NCBI GenBank assembly: GCA_964581385.1
Contig: CAZOOK010000020.1
Location: 1 to 64,000 of the forward strand
DNA from: CAZOOK01 sp964581385
Lineage (GTDB): Bacteria > Pseudomonadota > Gammaproteobacteria > Nevskiales > Nevskiaceae
Length of the DNA stretch: 64,000 nucleotides
Reading direction: 5' to 3'
Below, piece after piece: positions 25,842 to 34,520 of the stretch. The position numbers and the translations under genes are program-made. A model generated the notes under the pieces. The model saw nothing but the letters and a program-made list of their open reading frames with translations. It searched no databases and was not told where the DNA came from. How positions within the stretch are numbered: the stretch's first letter is position 1; every line of letters starts with the position of its first letter.

Positions 25842-27613
25842 GCGGGAACGGTTTCGTCTTCCCGGAACTGCAAGCGATGCAGCGCCGCATACGCACCATC
25901 GCGTGCGAGCAGTTGCGCATGCGTGCCCTGCTCGATCACGCGTCCCTCGCGCAGAACCACGATCAGGTCTGCGTTCTGCACTGTGGACAACCGGTGCGCG
26001 ATCACCAGTGTGGTACGACCACGCACCAGATCTTCCAGCGCCTTCTGGATGTAGCGCTCGGATTCCGTATCGAGCGCCGATGTCGCTTCGTCGAGAATCA
26101 GGATCGGCGCGTCCTTGAGTAGCGCCCGCGCGATCGCGATGCGCTGGCGCTGGCCACCCGATAGCATGACTCCGTTCTGACCGACCGGCGTGTCGAGTCC
26201 CTGCGGCTGGCGTTCGATGAATTCCCAAGCGTAGGCGCGGCGCGCGGCGGCTTCGATGCGTTCGCGCGACACACTGCCTTGCCCGTAGGCGATGTTCTCG
26301 GCAATGGTGGCATTGAACAACACCACGTTCTGGTCCACCAGCGCGATCTGCTGGCGCAAGTCCTTGAGGTGGTAGTCGCGCAGGTCGTGGCCGTCAAGCA
26401 GAACGGCACCGCCGCCCGGATCGTAGAAGCGCGGGATCAGTGACAGCAGCGTGGACTTGCCGCTGCCGGATTTACCGACGAAGGCGACGGTCTTGCCGGT
26501 GGGAATGTCCAGCGTAACGCCGTCCAGCGCCATCTGCCTGCCGCTGTTGACGTCGTAGGAAAAACGCACATCCTGGAATTGCAGCGCACCGCGCGAGCGC
26601 TGCAACGGCAGCTGTCCGCGGTCGCGCTCCTTCGGCGTGTCGAGAAACATGAATAGATCGGCGCCGGCCATCACGCCGCGCTGCCAGCGTTCGCTGAGGC
26701 CAGTCATATTGCTGATCGGGCCGCGCATCGCCAGCATCGCCGCGATGAACGCAACGAAAGTGCCCGGCGTCATCGTGCGTAGCAGATCGGGCATCGTTGC
26801 CAGAAACACCAGCAGCGAAATCGCGATCGCGGCAATGAATTCGAGAATGCCGACGCTGGTCGCGCTGACGGCGGTCATTTTCAGGCTCTGATTTTTCAGG
26901 TCGCGATCGACACGACGGAAATTGTCGAGCGCGAAGCGTTCTCCGCCGTAGATCTTGACCACGCGGCGACCCGTAATCGCCTCGTCGGCGGAATGCGTCA
27001 GGCTGCCGATCGAACTCTGAACGCTGGTGGAAATCGCGCGGAAACGGCGGTTGACCCAGTTCACCGACAGACTCACCAGCGGCGCAATCGTCAGCGTGAA
27101 CAACGCCAGCTGCCAGCTGGTGACGAACATGCGGACAAGCAGGCCCGTTGCTGTGAGACCGTCCTTGAGCACGGCAGTGATGACGCTGGTTGCCGAATCC
27201 GCGATTTGCGACGTGTGATAAGTCAGCTTCGTCTGCAAGTCAGCCGCGCGGGTACGGTCGTGATGAGCAACCGGAACGTCGAGCAGATGCTCGAACACTT
27301 CGCAGCGCAATTTCGATACGACGGCCTGCCCGACTGAAGCCATGGCATAGGCCGATACGAAGCCGGCAATGCCGCGCACCACGAACAGCGCCAGAATCTG
27401 CAGCGGCAGCCAGCGGATCACGTGCAAGTCATGCTGCACGAAGGTGCCGTCGGTCAGCGTCCGGATCATGCCGATCATCGTGAACTCGGTGCCGGCGAAT
27501 GCCGTCATGCCGACAATCGCGCCGGCGAACATGCGCCAGTGCGGCGCGGCATAGTGCAGCATGCGACGGTAAACGGCCGCAGGGCGATACTGATCGGGAA
27601 CAGGCTTGTTCAT
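25838..27613 (-). CDS. msbA: Lipid A export ATP-binding/permease MsbA
   Basis: 591 aa. Homodimeric ABC exporter that flips core-lipid A across the inner membrane (family knowledge). An N-terminal six-helix membrane domain is followed by the nucleotide-binding domain with Walker A GKSGSGKST, Q-loop LVDQNVVLFNATIAENIAYG, signature LSGGQRQRIAIARALL, Walker B ILILDEATSALD and His switch VIAHRLSTV. It is first in the msbA-lpxK-ycaR-kdsB operon. exbB/exbD, which precede lpxK in some relatives, are absent. hinT is divergent, 106 bp away. Confidence 0.95.
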   Translation of the reverse strand: MNKPVPDQYRPAAVYRRMLHYAAPHWRMFAGAIVGMTAFAGTEFTMIGMIRTLTDGTFVQHDLHVIRWLPLQILALFVVRGIAGFVSAYAMASVGQAVVSKLRCEVFEHLLDVPVAHHDRTRAADLQTKLTYHTSQIADSATSVITAVLKDGLTATGLLVRMFVTSWQLALFTLTIAPLVSLSVNWVNRRFRAISTSVQSSIGSLTHSADEAITGRRVVKIYGGERFALDNFRRVDRDLKNQSLKMTAVSATSVGILEFIAAIAISLLVFLATMPDLLRTMTPGTFVAFIAAMLAMRGPISNMTGLSERWQRGVMAGADLFMFLDTPKERDRGQLPLQRSRGALQFQDVRFSYDVNSGRQMALDGVTLDIPTGKTVAFVGKSGSGKSTLLSLIPRFYDPGGGAVLLDGHDLRDYHLKDLRQQIALVDQNVVLFNATIAENIAYGQGSVSRERIEAAARRAYAWEFIERQPQGLDTPVGQNGVMLSGGQRQRIAIARALLKDAPILILDEATSALDTESERYIQKALEDLVRGRTTLVIAHRLSTVQNADLIVVLREGRVIEQGTHAQLLARDGAYAALHRLQFREDETVPA

Positions 27614-27719
27614 CGAAACCGGGATTCGGGCTGGCCGTTCATGTTAGCAACTGTCGCCACACTGCGGTTTTCGCTCGGGTTAGACTTCGGCCATAAAATC
27701 CCAAGGAGTCGACACCGCC

Positions 27720-28061
27720 ATGACCAAAACCCTGTTCGAGCGTATTGCCGATCGTGAAATTCCTGCCGCTTTCATCCACGAGGACGAGCACTGTTTCGCA
27801 ATCAAGGACATCAACCCGCAGGCGCCGCTGCACGCGCTGGTGATTCCGCGCAAGTTGATCGTGAAGCTCAGCGATTCCAAACCGGAAGATCAGGCGCTGC
27901 TCGGACATCTGCTGCTCGTTGCCAATAAAATCGCTGCGGAAGCAGGCTATGCAGGCGCGTTTCGCTTAGTGGTCAACAACGGCGCCGAAGCTGGTCAGAG
28001 CGTGTTTCATCTGCACGTGCATGTTCTGGGTGGACGGCCGATGAAGTGGCCGCCGGGGTGA
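27720..28061 (+). CDS. hinT: HIT-family purine nucleoside phosphoramidase HinT
   Basis: 113 aa. Cytosolic histidine-triad hydrolase of adenosine phosphoramidates (family knowledge). The active site HLHVHVLGGR has the H-x-H-x-H-xx pattern, and the N-terminal IADREIPAAFIHEDEHCFAIKDINPQAPLH is typical. AAGGAG lies about 10 nt before the ATG, and an AT-rich -10-like CATAAAAT precedes it. It is divergent from msbA and monocistronic. Confidence 0.96.
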   Translation: MTKTLFERIADREIPAAFIHEDEHCFAIKDINPQAPLHALVIPRKLIVKLSDSKPEDQALLGHLLLVANKIAAEAGYAGAFRLVVNNGAEAGQSVFHLHVHVLGGRPMKWPPG

Positions 28062-28090
28062 AACACGGCCGTCCCTGAATTTGTTTTAAA

Positions 28091-28149
28091 ACCCACCGTT
28101 CGCATTGCAGTCGTGGCACAGCGGTGGGTTGCGCTACGCTCCACCCACC
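28091..28149. repeat. GTGGGT hairpin repeat (copy 1)
   Basis: A hairpin GGTGGGT/ACCCACC (28123-28129 and 28143-28149) with a 13-nt loop TGCGCTACGCTCC, plus an extra ACCCACCG half-arm at 28091-28098. The loop core CGCTACGCTC is the complement of the loop core GAGCGTAGCG in the hairpin at 41106-41134, so the two are copies in opposite orientation. It lies between convergent hinT and a small lipoprotein gene. Confidence 0.75.
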
Positions 28150-28164
28150 CTACGCATTCACGCA

Positions 28165-28455
28165 CTACTGAGCGGACCCCGCTTTGACACACCTGAATTG
28201 AAGTTCTGCGCTTGCACAGCGAGCAAATGGAATGCCATCCCGACCTACGACATTAACTGTTTCAATCTGCTTGCCCTGACCCGCGCAGAAATCGTTTGCC
28301 TCAAGATAAATGTCAGCCTTTGTTCCGTCAGCCGAGCGAAATCCGCACGCGGGGCTGGTCTTTGAGATCATGAAGGTATCGCTGCCTATAGGGACTACTC
28401 CAGTACTGGAGCACCCCACCAATGCAGTTACTGCGACTACAAGTGCTCTCTTCAC
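28165..28455 (-). CDS. Small putative lipoprotein
   Basis: 96 aa, not assigned to a named family. A short signal with lipobox LVGC (Cys15) is followed by SSTG. The mature part MISKTSPACGFRSADGTKADIYLEANDFC has a pattern I associate with small outer-membrane lipoproteins, with four further cysteines that may form disulfides. Base composition is AT-richer than its neighbours. It lies 32 bp downstream of sdhB on the same strand and could be co-transcribed, but it probably arrived separately. Confidence 0.6.
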   Translation of the reverse strand: MKRALVVAVTALVGCSSTGVVPIGSDTFMISKTSPACGFRSADGTKADIYLEANDFCAGQGKQIETVNVVGRDGIPFARCASAELQFRCVKAGSAQ

Positions 28456-28487
28456 ATTGGCTCCAGGGCACCCGAGCTTAACGCGCC

Positions 28488-29273
28488 TTAACCCCGTCGC
28501 TCCACCAGCATCTTCTTCGTCTCGGCAATTGCCTTTGCCGGATTCAAGCCCTTCGGACAGGTCTTGGTGCAGTTCAGAATGGTGTGGCAGCGGTATAGCT
28601 TGAACGGATCTTCGAGCTGGTCGAGCCGTTCGCCGGTCGCTTCGTCGCGCGAATCCACGAGCCAGCGGTAAGCGGCCATCAGGACCGCCGGACCGAGGTA
28701 GCGATCACCGTTCCACCAGTAGCTCGGACAGGCCGTCGAGCAGCAGGCGCAGAGAATGCATTCGTAGAGACCGTCGAGCTTGGCGCGATCCTCTTCGCTT
28801 TGCAGACGCTCGCGTGTCGGCGCGGGGGTGTCGGTCTTCAGCCACGGTTCGATCGACGCGTATTGCGCATAGAAGTGGGTCAGGTCCGGCACCAGATCCT
28901 TGACCACCGGCATGTGTGGCAATGGATAGATTTTGACGTCACCCTTGACCTCGTCGCAGGCCAGGGTGCAGGCCAGCGTGTTGGTGCCGTCGATGTTCAT
29001 CGCGCAGGAACCACAGATGCCTTCGCGGCAGGAGCGACGGAAGGTCAGCGTGCTGTCGATCTCGTTCTTGATCTTGATCAACGCATCGAGAACCATCGGA
29101 CCGCAGGCATCCATATCGATTTCGTAGGTATCGACGCGCGGATTGGCCTGCGTGTCCGGATCGTAGCGATAGATCCTGAACAGGCGGATATTTTTCGCGC
29201 CGGCCGGAGCCTTGAAATGCTTGCCGGCGGCTTTGTCGATCGTCGAATTCTTGGGCAGGGTCAGCTGAGCCAT
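28488..29273 (-). CDS. sdhB: Succinate dehydrogenase iron-sulfur subunit
   Basis: 261 aa. Carries the 2Fe-2S, 4Fe-4S and 3Fe-4S clusters that pass electrons from FAD to quinone (family knowledge). Cluster ligands: SCREGICGSC with the later CTLAC, CILCACCSTACP, and CHTILNCTKTCP. GGAG lies about 9 nt before the ATG and comes from the base of the repeat element next to it. sdhA is upstream in the operon but separated by 111 bp holding an inverted repeat instead of the usual few bases. Confidence 0.97.
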   Translation of the reverse strand: MAQLTLPKNSTIDKAAGKHFKAPAGAKNIRLFRIYRYDPDTQANPRVDTYEIDMDACGPMVLDALIKIKNEIDSTLTFRRSCREGICGSCAMNIDGTNTLACTLACDEVKGDVKIYPLPHMPVVKDLVPDLTHFYAQYASIEPWLKTDTPAPTRERLQSEEDRAKLDGLYECILCACCSTACPSYWWNGDRYLGPAVLMAAYRWLVDSRDEATGERLDQLEDPFKLYRCHTILNCTKTCPKGLNPAKAIAETKKMLVERRG

Positions 29274-29283
29274 TGCTTACTCC

Positions 29284-29377
29284 GTGAGGAGTGAAGAGTG
29301 AGGCGTGAGGCGGGGAGCGCGTGCGCCGCCATAATCAGCGGCGCAGGTCTCCTCACCCCTCACTCCTCACCCCTCAC
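29284..29377. repeat. Inverted-repeat element between sdhA and sdhB
   Basis: Left arm 29284-29310 and right arm 29351-29377 are inverted complements with a few mismatches, built from the same GTGAGGAGTGA motif as the gspE/gspF element. The spacer of about 40 bp is unrelated to the gspE/F spacer. The element fills most of the sdhA-sdhB gap. With the other copy it defines a small dispersed family that sits inside operons. Confidence 0.85.
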
Positions 29378-29384
29378 AAAAAAA

Positions 29385-31187
29385 TCAGTAAACGCGCTTC
29401 TGCGGCGCGACGACTTCCATCTCGTCGTCGAGCGTATAAAGATGCACCGGACGGGAACCGATGGTCACGTCGGTTTCGCCGGTGCGCCACGCCAGGGTGT
29501 GCTTCATCCACTCGGCGTCGTTGCGATCGGGATAATCCTCGTGTGCGTGCGCACCGCGCGATTCCTTGCGGTTCTGCGCCGACGCCATCGTGATCAGCGC
29601 CTGACCGAGCAGGTTATCCAGTTCCAGCGTCTCGACGAGATCCGAATTCCAGATCATCGAAGAATCCGACACGCGCACTTCGCGGAACGATTCCACATCC
29701 TTCTTCAGCTTGACCATGCCTTCGTCGAGCGACTTCTGCGTACGGAATACCGCCGCATGGTTCTGCATCGTCTTCTGCATATCGAGGCGCACCTTGGAGG
29801 TCGGCAGGTTGCCACTCTTCGCGTGGCGCAGCTTGTCGAGCCGAGCAAGCGATTTTTCCTCGGACTCCTTGGCGATGGTCTTGTGCTTCTCGCCCGCCTT
29901 GACCACTTGCGCACAGCGCAGCGCAGCGGCGCGACCAAATATGACGAGGTCGAGCAGCGAGTTCGAGCCGAGGCGGTTGGCGCCATGCACCGACACACAG
30001 GCCGCTTCGCCGACCGCCATCAGGCCCGGAATTACCGTGTCGGTCTTGCCGTCGGAGGTGACGACTTCGCCGTGAACATTGCAGGGAATGCCGCCCATGT
30101 TGTAGTGCACAGTCGGCAGCACCGGAATCGGTTCCTTGGTGACATCCACGCCAGCGAAAATCTTCGCCGTCTCGGAAATGCCCGGCAGGCGCTTGTGCAG
30201 CACTTCCGGACCCAGGTGTTCGAGATGAAGATGAATATGATCGCTATGCGCGCCGACGCCGCGGCCTTCGCGAATTTCGACCGTCATCGAACGGCTGACG
30301 ACGTCGCGCGACGCGAGGTCCTTGCGGTTGGGCGCGTAGCGCTCCATGAACCGCTCGCCTTTCGAGTTGGTGAGGTAACCACCCTCGCCGCGCGCGCCTT
30401 CAGTGATGAGGCAGCCCGAACCGTAGATGCCGGTCGGGTGGAACTGCACGAATTCGAGATCCTGCAGCGGTAGACCGGCACGGATCGCCATGCCGCCGCC
30501 GTCGCCCGTGCAGGTATGCGCCGATGTCGCCGAGAAGTAGGCGCGTCCGTAGCCGCCGGTGGCAAGAATCACCATCTTGGCGCGGAAGCGATGCAGCTGA
30601 CCGGTGGACAAATCCCAGGCGAGCACGCCATGAATACTGCCGTCGGCGTCCGTGAGCAGATCGAGCGCGAAGAATTCGATGAAGAATTCGGCGCGCGCCT
30701 TCAGCGACTGCTGGTACATCGAGTGCAGCATCGCGTGACCGGTACGGTCCGCGGCGGCACAGGTGCGCTGCGCGGTGCCTTCGCCGTAGTGCGTGGTCAT
30801 GCCGCCGAACGGCCGCTGATAAATCTTGCCTTCCGGCGTGCGCGAGAACGGCACGCCCCAGTGCTCGAGTTCGATGATCGCGGGAATCGCCTCGCGACAC
30901 ATGTACTGGATCGCGTCCTGATCGCCGAGCCAGTCCGAACCTTTCACGGTGTCGTACATGTGCCAGCGCCAGTCGTCCTCACCCATGTTGGCGAGCGCGG
31001 CGGAAATACCGCCCTGCGCCGCGACGGTGTGCGAACGCGTCGGAAACACCTTGGTCAGATTCGCGGTCTTCAGTCCCGCCTGTGCGAGGCCGACCGTGGC
31101 GCGCAGACCGGCGCCGCCGGCGCCAACGACAACCACGTCATATTCGTGATGGGTAATCGCGTAACTGTTGGTGGATGCGGCGGACAT
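29385..31187 (-). CDS. sdhA: Succinate dehydrogenase flavoprotein subunit
   Basis: 600 aa from ATG 31187. Oxidises succinate to fumarate and carries covalent FAD (family knowledge). Features are the Rossmann motif VVVVGAGGAGLRAT, the FAD-linking His in RSHTVAAQGG, the HPTG substrate loop, ERYAPNRKDLASRDVVSRSM, and the C-terminal RKESRGAHAHEDYPDRND. The start overlaps the sdhD stop in TGATG. I rejected the frame running up to 31502 because it lies within sdhD. Confidence 0.97.
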   Translation of the reverse strand: MSAASTNSYAITHHEYDVVVVGAGGAGLRATVGLAQAGLKTANLTKVFPTRSHTVAAQGGISAALANMGEDDWRWHMYDTVKGSDWLGDQDAIQYMCREAIPAIIELEHWGVPFSRTPEGKIYQRPFGGMTTHYGEGTAQRTCAAADRTGHAMLHSMYQQSLKARAEFFIEFFALDLLTDADGSIHGVLAWDLSTGQLHRFRAKMVILATGGYGRAYFSATSAHTCTGDGGGMAIRAGLPLQDLEFVQFHPTGIYGSGCLITEGARGEGGYLTNSKGERFMERYAPNRKDLASRDVVSRSMTVEIREGRGVGAHSDHIHLHLEHLGPEVLHKRLPGISETAKIFAGVDVTKEPIPVLPTVHYNMGGIPCNVHGEVVTSDGKTDTVIPGLMAVGEAACVSVHGANRLGSNSLLDLVIFGRAAALRCAQVVKAGEKHKTIAKESEEKSLARLDKLRHAKSGNLPTSKVRLDMQKTMQNHAAVFRTQKSLDEGMVKLKKDVESFREVRVSDSSMIWNSDLVETLELDNLLGQALITMASAQNRKESRGAHAHEDYPDRNDAEWMKHTLAWRTGETDVTIGSRPVHLYTLDDEMEVVAPQKRVY

Positions 31188-31573
31188 CAGGCGACTCCGA
31201 GTGCGATTTTGAGAACGGCGAAGATGCTGGCGGCGCCGAGCGCGAACAGGCCGAGTTTGACGAGCACGATGCTGGTGAGCTTGACCGCTTCGTTGCCGAC
31301 GTAGTCTTCGATCACGACCTGCACGCCGAGCGCGGCGTGATAGAACAGCGCGAGGAAATACAGCACCAGCGCCACGGCAACGAGCGGCGACCTGATCCAC
31401 ATCACCATCATTGGGTAGGTGGCCATGTGATAGCGCGCGATGGCGTACACGAACCACAGCGACAGCGGGATCAGCGCGATGGCGGTGAGGCGCTGCATCC
31501 ACCAGTGATGGACGCCTTCCTTCGCGGAACCCAGACCGCGCGCCTGGCTGAGCGGAGAACGTAGGTTATTCAT
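31187..31573 (-). CDS. sdhD: Succinate dehydrogenase membrane anchor subunit SdhD
   Basis: 128 aa, with three membrane helices (about 28-47, 55-85 and 100-122). The N-terminal LGSAKEGVHHWWMQRLTAIALIPLSLW is the conserved quinone-site/heme region, and FYHAALGVQVVIEDYV holds the heme-ligand His. It sits 15 bp after sdhC and overlaps sdhA by the TGATG junction. Confidence 0.93.
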   Translation of the reverse strand: MNNLRSPLSQARGLGSAKEGVHHWWMQRLTAIALIPLSLWFVYAIARYHMATYPMMVMWIRSPLVAVALVLYFLALFYHAALGVQVVIEDYVGNEAVKLTSIVLVKLGLFALGAASIFAVLKIALGVA

Positions 31574-31588
31574 GTGATTTCTCTCGGA

Positions 31589-31990
31589 TCAGTGCACGTA
31601 CGCGGCAACCCACACCGCGGCGGTGAGAACGATCGAAGATGCAATGACGATGATGCCGCCCTTGGTGACCGCGTCGAGCGAGAACGCGCGGCCGGTATCC
31701 CAAACCAGATGGCGGATGCCGTTGCAGAGGTGATACAGCAGTGCCCAGCTCCAGCCGAACAGCAGCAGCTTGCCGCCGATGCCACCGGCGAACCATTCCC
31801 AGCGCGCATAAGCGGCCGGGCCGGCGGCGGCGCTGAGCACCCACGCCGCCAGAAAGACCGTACCAAACGCCAGCGCGACACCGGTCAGACGATGTGTGAT
31901 CGACAGCATCGAGGTGATCTGGGGACGGTAGTACGGCCCGATCATGAACGGCGACAACGGGCGATTCGACGCGGCAGGTTTCGCGGACAT
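31589..31990 (-). CDS. sdhC: Succinate dehydrogenase cytochrome b556 subunit SdhC
   Basis: 133 aa, with three membrane helices. The N-terminal RPLSPFMIGPYYRPQITSMLSITHRLTGVAL carries the quinone-site Ser and Arg, and LLYHLCNGIRHLVWD holds the heme-ligand His. It is the first membrane subunit of the operon, 80 bp after a DUF1674 assembly-factor gene. Confidence 0.93.
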   Translation of the reverse strand: MSAKPAASNRPLSPFMIGPYYRPQITSMLSITHRLTGVALAFGTVFLAAWVLSAAAGPAAYARWEWFAGGIGGKLLLFGWSWALLYHLCNGIRHLVWDTGRAFSLDAVTKGGIIVIASSIVLTAAVWVAAYVH

Positions 31991-32070
31991 ATATTTTTAT
32001 CCTTACTTTCAAGGTTCCCGGCACTCGCTACGCAAACGCCGGCAGCTGCGAAAACAGAAAACGGATGGAT

Positions 32071-32265
32071 CTAAAAATCGATGCAGCGGCCGCCCTTCTC
32101 CCAATCCCCATAGCGCGTCGGCTCCGGCCCATCCTTACGTCCGCCGATTTCGCGCACTGGCGGTGTCGGCGGCTCGGTCCCCGTGGACATCGGGCGCACG
32201 GGCGCAACGCCTGATTCATCTTGCGTGCGATCCGCTGCGTCGTTATTGAGAGAGGAATAGTTCAT
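32071..32265 (-). CDS. DUF1674 protein, SDHAF4-like succinate dehydrogenase assembly factor
   Basis: 64 aa. The C-terminus REIGGRKDGPEPTRYGDWEKGGRCIDF is the DUF1674 signature shared with mitochondrial SDHAF4, which binds flavinated SdhA and promotes its pairing with SdhB (known for the eukaryotic protein). The N-terminal 35 residues are polar and likely disordered. Its place directly before sdhC supports the same job here. It is divergent from ygfZ, with 38 bp between starts. Confidence 0.88.
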   Translation of the reverse strand: MNYSSLNNDAADRTQDESGVAPVRPMSTGTEPPTPPVREIGGRKDGPEPTRYGDWEKGGRCIDF

Positions 32266-32303
32266 TTCGGCCTACAACTTTAGTAGTGTGACAAAATCGA
32301 ATC

Positions 32304-33353
32304 ATGCCCGCAACGAATGGAACTGCCGTGACTGCTCCGGAATGGATTGCGGACCCTCGTCCGCACGCTTTTTCCGACTTCGATTTCGGCTTCGACGAAC
32401 CGATCGCCGAAGCACACGCAGCGCTTACGGCAGACATCGTCGCCATCCCTCCGCGAACAGCGACAATCCGCGTTTCCGGCACCGACACAGACGCATTCCT
32501 GCAAGGACAGTTCAGCAACGATATTCGCGAGTTGACACCCTCCCGCGCACAGATCACGAGCTGGAACAGCGCCAAGGGCCGCGTGCTGGCGGTGATCACG
32601 GCATCGAGAATCGACGGTGGCGATGTCCTTCTCGAAGTGTCCGAAGAAATCGCCGAGCCGACTCTGAAACGGCTGCGCATGTTCGTGATGCGCTCGAAAG
32701 TGACGCTCACTGGCGCCAGCGCGGAATGGCGCTCGTTCGGTATCGCTGGCAGTGGCTGCGCGGCCGCGCTCGCAGGCGCCGGACTGCCAGTACCGCAGGA
32801 TGTCTGGAGCTGCGCCGAAACCAATGGCGCGATCGTGCTGCGGCGGCCGGGAACCACGCCACGCTACACCGTGCATGGCTCTGCACAGCGGCTGGCACCG
32901 CTGTGGCAGTCGCTTGCCGACAATTTGCGCCCAGTCGGCAGCGCTGCCTGGAGGTTGCTCGATATATTGGCCGGCGTTCCGACCATTCACGCGACAACTC
33001 AAGACCATTTTGTCGCGCAGATGCTGAATCTCGACTCTCTCGGCGGCATCAACTTCAAGAAGGGCTGCTATACCGGACAGGAAGTGATTGCCCGTATGCA
33101 CTACCTCGGCAATCTCAAGCGGCGCCTATATATGGCGTACACGGCTCACGCCTCCGCGACTCCCGGCCAGACCATTTATTCCGCCAATGGCGATGGGCAA
33201 CCGGTCGGGGAAGTGGTGGACTCAGCGCCGCATCCAACGCGTGGAAATGCGCTCCTGGCGGTACTTCAAACCGCGGCCACTGGTGCTGCGCTGCGATTAA
33301 ATGCTGTCGATGGTGCAGCCGTTGAAGATGTTGAGTCTTTGATTTCAAAGTAA
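32304..33353 (+). CDS. ygfZ: Folate-binding Fe-S cluster assembly/repair protein YgfZ
   Basis: 349 aa. GcvT-like tetrahydrofolate-binding protein needed for some Fe-S enzymes (family knowledge). The signature KGCYTGQE is present with its essential Cys255. The N-terminal domain has FLQGQFSNDI and ITSWNSAKGRVLAV, typical of the family. It faces the succinate dehydrogenase operon, an Fe-S enzyme, which suits its role. The C-terminal part is the small beta-barrel expected. Confidence 0.94.
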   Translation: MPATNGTAVTAPEWIADPRPHAFSDFDFGFDEPIAEAHAALTADIVAIPPRTATIRVSGTDTDAFLQGQFSNDIRELTPSRAQITSWNSAKGRVLAVITASRIDGGDVLLEVSEEIAEPTLKRLRMFVMRSKVTLTGASAEWRSFGIAGSGCAAALAGAGLPVPQDVWSCAETNGAIVLRRPGTTPRYTVHGSAQRLAPLWQSLADNLRPVGSAAWRLLDILAGVPTIHATTQDHFVAQMLNLDSLGGINFKKGCYTGQEVIARMHYLGNLKRRLYMAYTAHASATPGQTIYSANGDGQPVGEVVDSAPHPTRGNALLAVLQTAATGAALRLNAVDGAAVEDVESLISK

Positions 33354-33454
33354 AAAACAATTTTGGAATATAAGAAATACTTTTTGTTATTTTTGAAAAA
33401 AAAGCGCCCCCGTCACGCTACAGGCTCACATCGGTGCATACGGGGACTTAACTC
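33354..33454 (+). promoter_or_regulatory. AT-rich control region of the sulfate transport operon
   Basis: A strongly AT-rich block (about 33354-33408) in otherwise GC-rich DNA. It includes TTGGAATATAAG and the spaced pair ATAA / TTAT around 33370-33390. That spacing resembles LysR-type sites, and CysB is the usual activator of sbp/cys genes (established in enterics). The site and promoter assignment is inference; no good -10 match was found. Confidence 0.35.
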
Positions 33455-34474
33455 ATGCTTCATGTTTCTGCCGTCACACGCTGGTCGGCCCATATTGGCG
33501 CGGCCGCGCTGATCGGTATCTCTTCGGTCGCGGCGGCTGCGGACGTCCAACTGCTGAACGTTTCCTATGATCCGACCCGCGAATTGTACGCGGCGATCAA
33601 TGCCAAGTTCGCAGCGCAATGGAAGGCAAAAACCGGTGATGCCCTCACCATCCAGCAATCGCATGGCGGTTCGTCGAAGCAAGCGCGCGCGATCATCGAT
33701 GGCCTCGAAGCGGATGTTGCCACGCTCGGGATCGCTTCCGATATCGACGCGCTGCACGATAACGGTGACCTGCTGCCGGATAGCTGGCAGAGCCGTCTGA
33801 AGGGTGACAGCACGCCGTACACATCGACTGTCGTGCTGCTGGTACGCAAGGGCAATCCAAAGGGAATCAAGGATTGGGATGATCTGATCAAGCCCGGCGT
33901 CGCAGTGGTCACGCCCAACCCCAAGACCTCGGCTGGCGCGCGCTGGAACTTCCTCGCTGCCTATGCCTACGCGCTGAAGAAGAACAACAACGACAAGCAA
34001 AAAGCGCTGGACTTCGTCACCCAGATTTATAAGAACGTGCCGGTGCTGGATTCCGGCGCCCGTGGCTCGACCACCACATTCGCGCAACGCGGCATCGGCG
34101 ACGTGCTGATCGCTTGGGAAAACGAGGCATTCCTGTCGCTGAAGGAATTCGGCGCGGACAAATACCAGATCGTGGTGCCGTCGCTGTCGATTCTTGCACA
34201 ACCGCCGGTTGCGGTCGTCGACAAGTACGCGAAGAAGCACGGCACGACAAAGGTCGCTGAAGCTTATCTAAATTATCTCTACACGCCGGAAGCGCAGGAA
34301 ATCATCGCGCAGAACTTCTACCGCCCGATCGATCCCACGGTCGCCGCCGCGCATGCGAAAGATTTTCCGAAAATCCAGCTTGTCGATATCGACTTGTTCG
34401 GCGGCTGGCGGAAAGCTCAGCCCGAGTTCTTCGGCGACGGCGGCTTGTTCGATCACATCTATCAATCCAAGTGA
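33455..34474 (+). CDS. sbp: Periplasmic sulfate-binding protein
   Basis: 339 aa, with a Sec signal peptide (about 1-29, cleavage near AAA-ADV). Binds sulfate in the periplasm for the CysTWA importer (family knowledge). LLNVSYDPTRELYAAINAKF is the SBP signature; AVVTPNPKTSAGARWNFLAAYAYAL, GARGSTTTFAQRGIGDVLIAWENEA and the C-terminal LFGGWRKAQPEFFGDGGLFD are diagnostic. First gene of the operon; cysT follows after 46 bp. It could also carry thiosulfate. Confidence 0.95.
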   Translation: MLHVSAVTRWSAHIGAAALIGISSVAAAADVQLLNVSYDPTRELYAAINAKFAAQWKAKTGDALTIQQSHGGSSKQARAIIDGLEADVATLGIASDIDALHDNGDLLPDSWQSRLKGDSTPYTSTVVLLVRKGNPKGIKDWDDLIKPGVAVVTPNPKTSAGARWNFLAAYAYALKKNNNDKQKALDFVTQIYKNVPVLDSGARGSTTTFAQRGIGDVLIAWENEAFLSLKEFGADKYQIVVPSLSILAQPPVAVVDKYAKKHGTTKVAEAYLNYLYTPEAQEIIAQNFYRPIDPTVAAAHAKDFPKIQLVDIDLFGGWRKAQPEFFGDGGLFDHIYQSK

Positions 34475-34520
34475 CGGGTGGACTCGATGCGCACAACTCG
34501 GGATTCACCGATTTACTGAC

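Noticed and set aside
25842..26228. N-terminal extension of lpxK to 26228
   Set aside because: It is the msbA coding region read out of frame; the ATGA overlap fixes the start at 25841.
31188..31502. N-terminal extension of sdhA to 31502
   Set aside because: It lies inside sdhD in another frame; the conserved SdhA start is at 31187 with a TGATG overlap.
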